Shown in pieces: positions 29,836 to 30,902 of a stretch of 30,902 bases of DNA (the stretch's first letter is position 1; the number at the start of each line of letters is the position of its first letter). The stretch lies in the NCBI GenBank assembly GCA_003644265.1, contig QNBX01000036.1, forward strand, positions 1 to 30,902, given 5' to 3'. The translations under genes and the position numbers were made by a program. The notes under the pieces were generated by a model. It searched no databases. It worked only from the letters and a program-made list of their open reading frames with translations, and was not told where the DNA came from. The stretch is from Planctomycetota bacterium (lineage in GTDB: Bacteria; Planctomycetota; B15-G4).

Positions 29836-30902
29836 ATGAAGACCTTTCTGCTGGCCACCTGCCTGCTCCTCGCGAGCGCACCGCGCGCCGCCGCCGACGA
29901 CGACTCCCACGATGTCTGGGTTCCCGACTTCGATGACGCCGTCGCCATCGCCAAGGCCGAGGGCAAGGACCTGTTCGTCGACTTCACCGGCTCCGATTGG
30001 TGCGGCTGGTGCATCCGCCTGCACAAGGAGGTCTTTGACCACGACGAGTTCCTGATCCCGGCGCAGGAGCAGTTCGTGCTGGTGGCGCTCGACTTCCCGC
30101 GGGACGAGGAGATCAAGGCGAAGGTGCCCAACCCCGAGCGCAACGCGGAACTCCAGGAGCAGTACGGCATCAAGGGATTTCCCACCTGCCTGGTGATGTC
30201 CGCCGACGGCCAGGTGCTGGGCCGCATGGGCTATCAGGAGGGCGGCCCTGAGCAGTACATCGAGGACATGCTCAGCGCGCGCACCGAAGGCAAGCGCGTG
30301 CTGGCGGAGCTGGCCACGCTGCAGGCCGATCTGGCCGCCGCCGACGACAAGCTGCCCGTGCTGGAGCGCGCCGTCACGCTGCTCGAGAGCATGACCGGCG
30401 ACAGCACGGGCGTGGGCGTGGTGGCTGACATGGCGCGTGAGGCCATGGCGGCCGACGCCGACAACTCGCAGGGCCTGCGCTTGCGCTCCATCAAGGCGCT
30501 GCTCAGCGCTGGTCAGGGCGACGAGGCGCTGACCGCCGACGCCCGCGCCATGGACCCGGCCAACGAGGCCGGCCTGCTCGAGCTGATCGTCGCGGCGCAG
30601 TTCGCGTCGGTCAGCAGCCAGGACACCGCCGAGGCGGCCACCGACGCGGTCGAAGAGCTGGTCGCCCTGGACCGGCTGCACGACGAGGCCATGGTCGCGG
30701 GCCTGCTGGGCTCCGCCGCCATGTGGTGCGACGGTCCGCTGGACGACCACGAGCGCGCCGTCAAGCTGGCCAACGCGGCCCTGGCCTGGCGCTCCGAGCT
30801 GCCCGAGGGGCTGGCCGAGATGCTGGACGAAATCGTCGAGCCTGACGACGACGATGACGATGACGAAGACGACGAAGACGACGAAGACGACGAAGACGAC
30901 GA
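29836..30902 (+). CDS. Secreted thioredoxin-fold protein with acidic repeat tail (3' end outside window)
   Basis: 355 codons are visible from the ATG at 29836, and the frame is still open at the window edge. A signal peptide (MKTFLLATCLLLASAPRAAA) is followed by a thioredoxin-like domain with the redox motif WCGWC (55-59, Cys56 and Cys59) and the cis-proline region GIKGFPTCLVMSADG. The loop between is longer than in thioredoxin and contains acidic and lysine residues, as in thioredoxin_7/DsbD-gamma-type proteins. Residues about 160-330 are alanine- and leucine-rich helices, perhaps TPR-like. The visible end is a run of aspartate and glutamate encoded by a 9-nt repeat. It probably reduces or isomerises disulfides outside the cytoplasm, and could serve the cytochrome encoded upstream, whose stop is 138 nt before. 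Confidence 0.87.
   Translation, partial: MKTFLLATCLLLASAPRAAADDDSHDVWVPDFDDAVAIAKAEGKDLFVDFTGSDWCGWCIRLHKEVFDHDEFLIPAQEQFVLVALDFPRDEEIKAKVPNPERNAELQEQYGIKGFPTCLVMSADGQVLGRMGYQEGGPEQYIEDMLSARTEGKRVLAELATLQADLAAADDKLPVLERAVTLLESMTGDSTGVGVVADMAREAMAADADNSQGLRLRSIKALLSAGQGDEALTADARAMDPANEAGLLELIVAAQFASVSSQDTAEAATDAVEELVALDRLHDEAMVAGLLGSAAMWCDGPLDDHERAVKLANAALAWRSELPEGLAEMLDEIVEPDDDDDDDEDDEDDEDDEDD
30844..30902 (+). repeat. 9-nt repeat encoding an Asp-Asp-Glu tract
   Basis: After proline codon 336 the sequence becomes GAC/GAT codons, then repeated GACGACGAA units to the window end, encoding at least 19 acidic residues in a row. The full length is unknown because the window stops inside it. Confidence 0.85.

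Overview
This is a very GC-rich window (roughly 70% by eye) from a bacterial chromosome. Calcium-loop propeller proteins, a PQQ-dehydrogenase-like protein and a calcium-loop repeat protein that share one ~100-residue C-terminal domain, and many secreted proteins of unknown function all suggest a high-GC Planctomycetota lineage. That placement is inference, because there is no rRNA or marker gene here. No tRNA, rRNA, CRISPR array or intact insertion sequence was seen.

Layout. 1-771 (-): HtrA/DegP-type protease, cut by the window edge. 915-3704 (+): an MBOAT O-acyltransferase and a membrane-anchored SGNH-like partner, an envelope acylation operon. 3811-4803 (-): a SppA-like peptidase without its expected lysine. 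5033-7233 (+): phytoene/squalene synthase, overlapping by 4 nt with a PD-(D/E)XK-like protein. 7214-9399 (-): a secreted calcium-loop repeat protein and a possible coupled microprotein. 9553-10215 (-): a decayed patch with a nucleotidyltransferase pseudogene and an M28 peptidase pseudogene. 10364-11842 (+): a seven-repeat FG-GAP propeller. 11849-14981 (-): a lipoprotein and a secreted M20 peptidase. 15232-21204 (+): serA, serB and a serC-like aminotransferase, the whole phosphorylated serine pathway, interrupted by a divergent PQQ-dehydrogenase-like gene (16870-18726, -). 21331-28166: an accessory stretch with a collagen-like membrane protein, a putative zinc metalloprotease, a secreted protein of unknown function, a coupled pair of paralogous unknown proteins and a 72-residue lysine-rich protein. 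28279-29697 (+): a diheme cytochrome fused to an ethylbenzene-dehydrogenase-type heme domain. 29836-30902 (+): a secreted thioredoxin-fold protein with an acidic repeat tail, cut by the window edge.

The least ordinary part is 21.9-28.2 kb. It carries a 49-nt direct repeat (46 of 49 identical) on both sides of the metalloprotease gene, a relic of the 5' end of the 24272-25252 gene, and a one-base-deleted, truncated copy of the 72-residue lysine-rich gene. These pieces indicate repeated local duplication and decay. The coupled paralogues at 25450 and 26691 are the best candidate here for an undescribed system, but the sequence alone does not give their function.

A second recurring signal is an AT-rich hexamer (TAGGAT, TAGACT, TATACT and relatives) shortly upstream of many start codons on both strands, with no recognisable -35 partner. 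It probably marks housekeeping promoters. In two cases it lies so close to the start codon that the transcript should be nearly leaderless.
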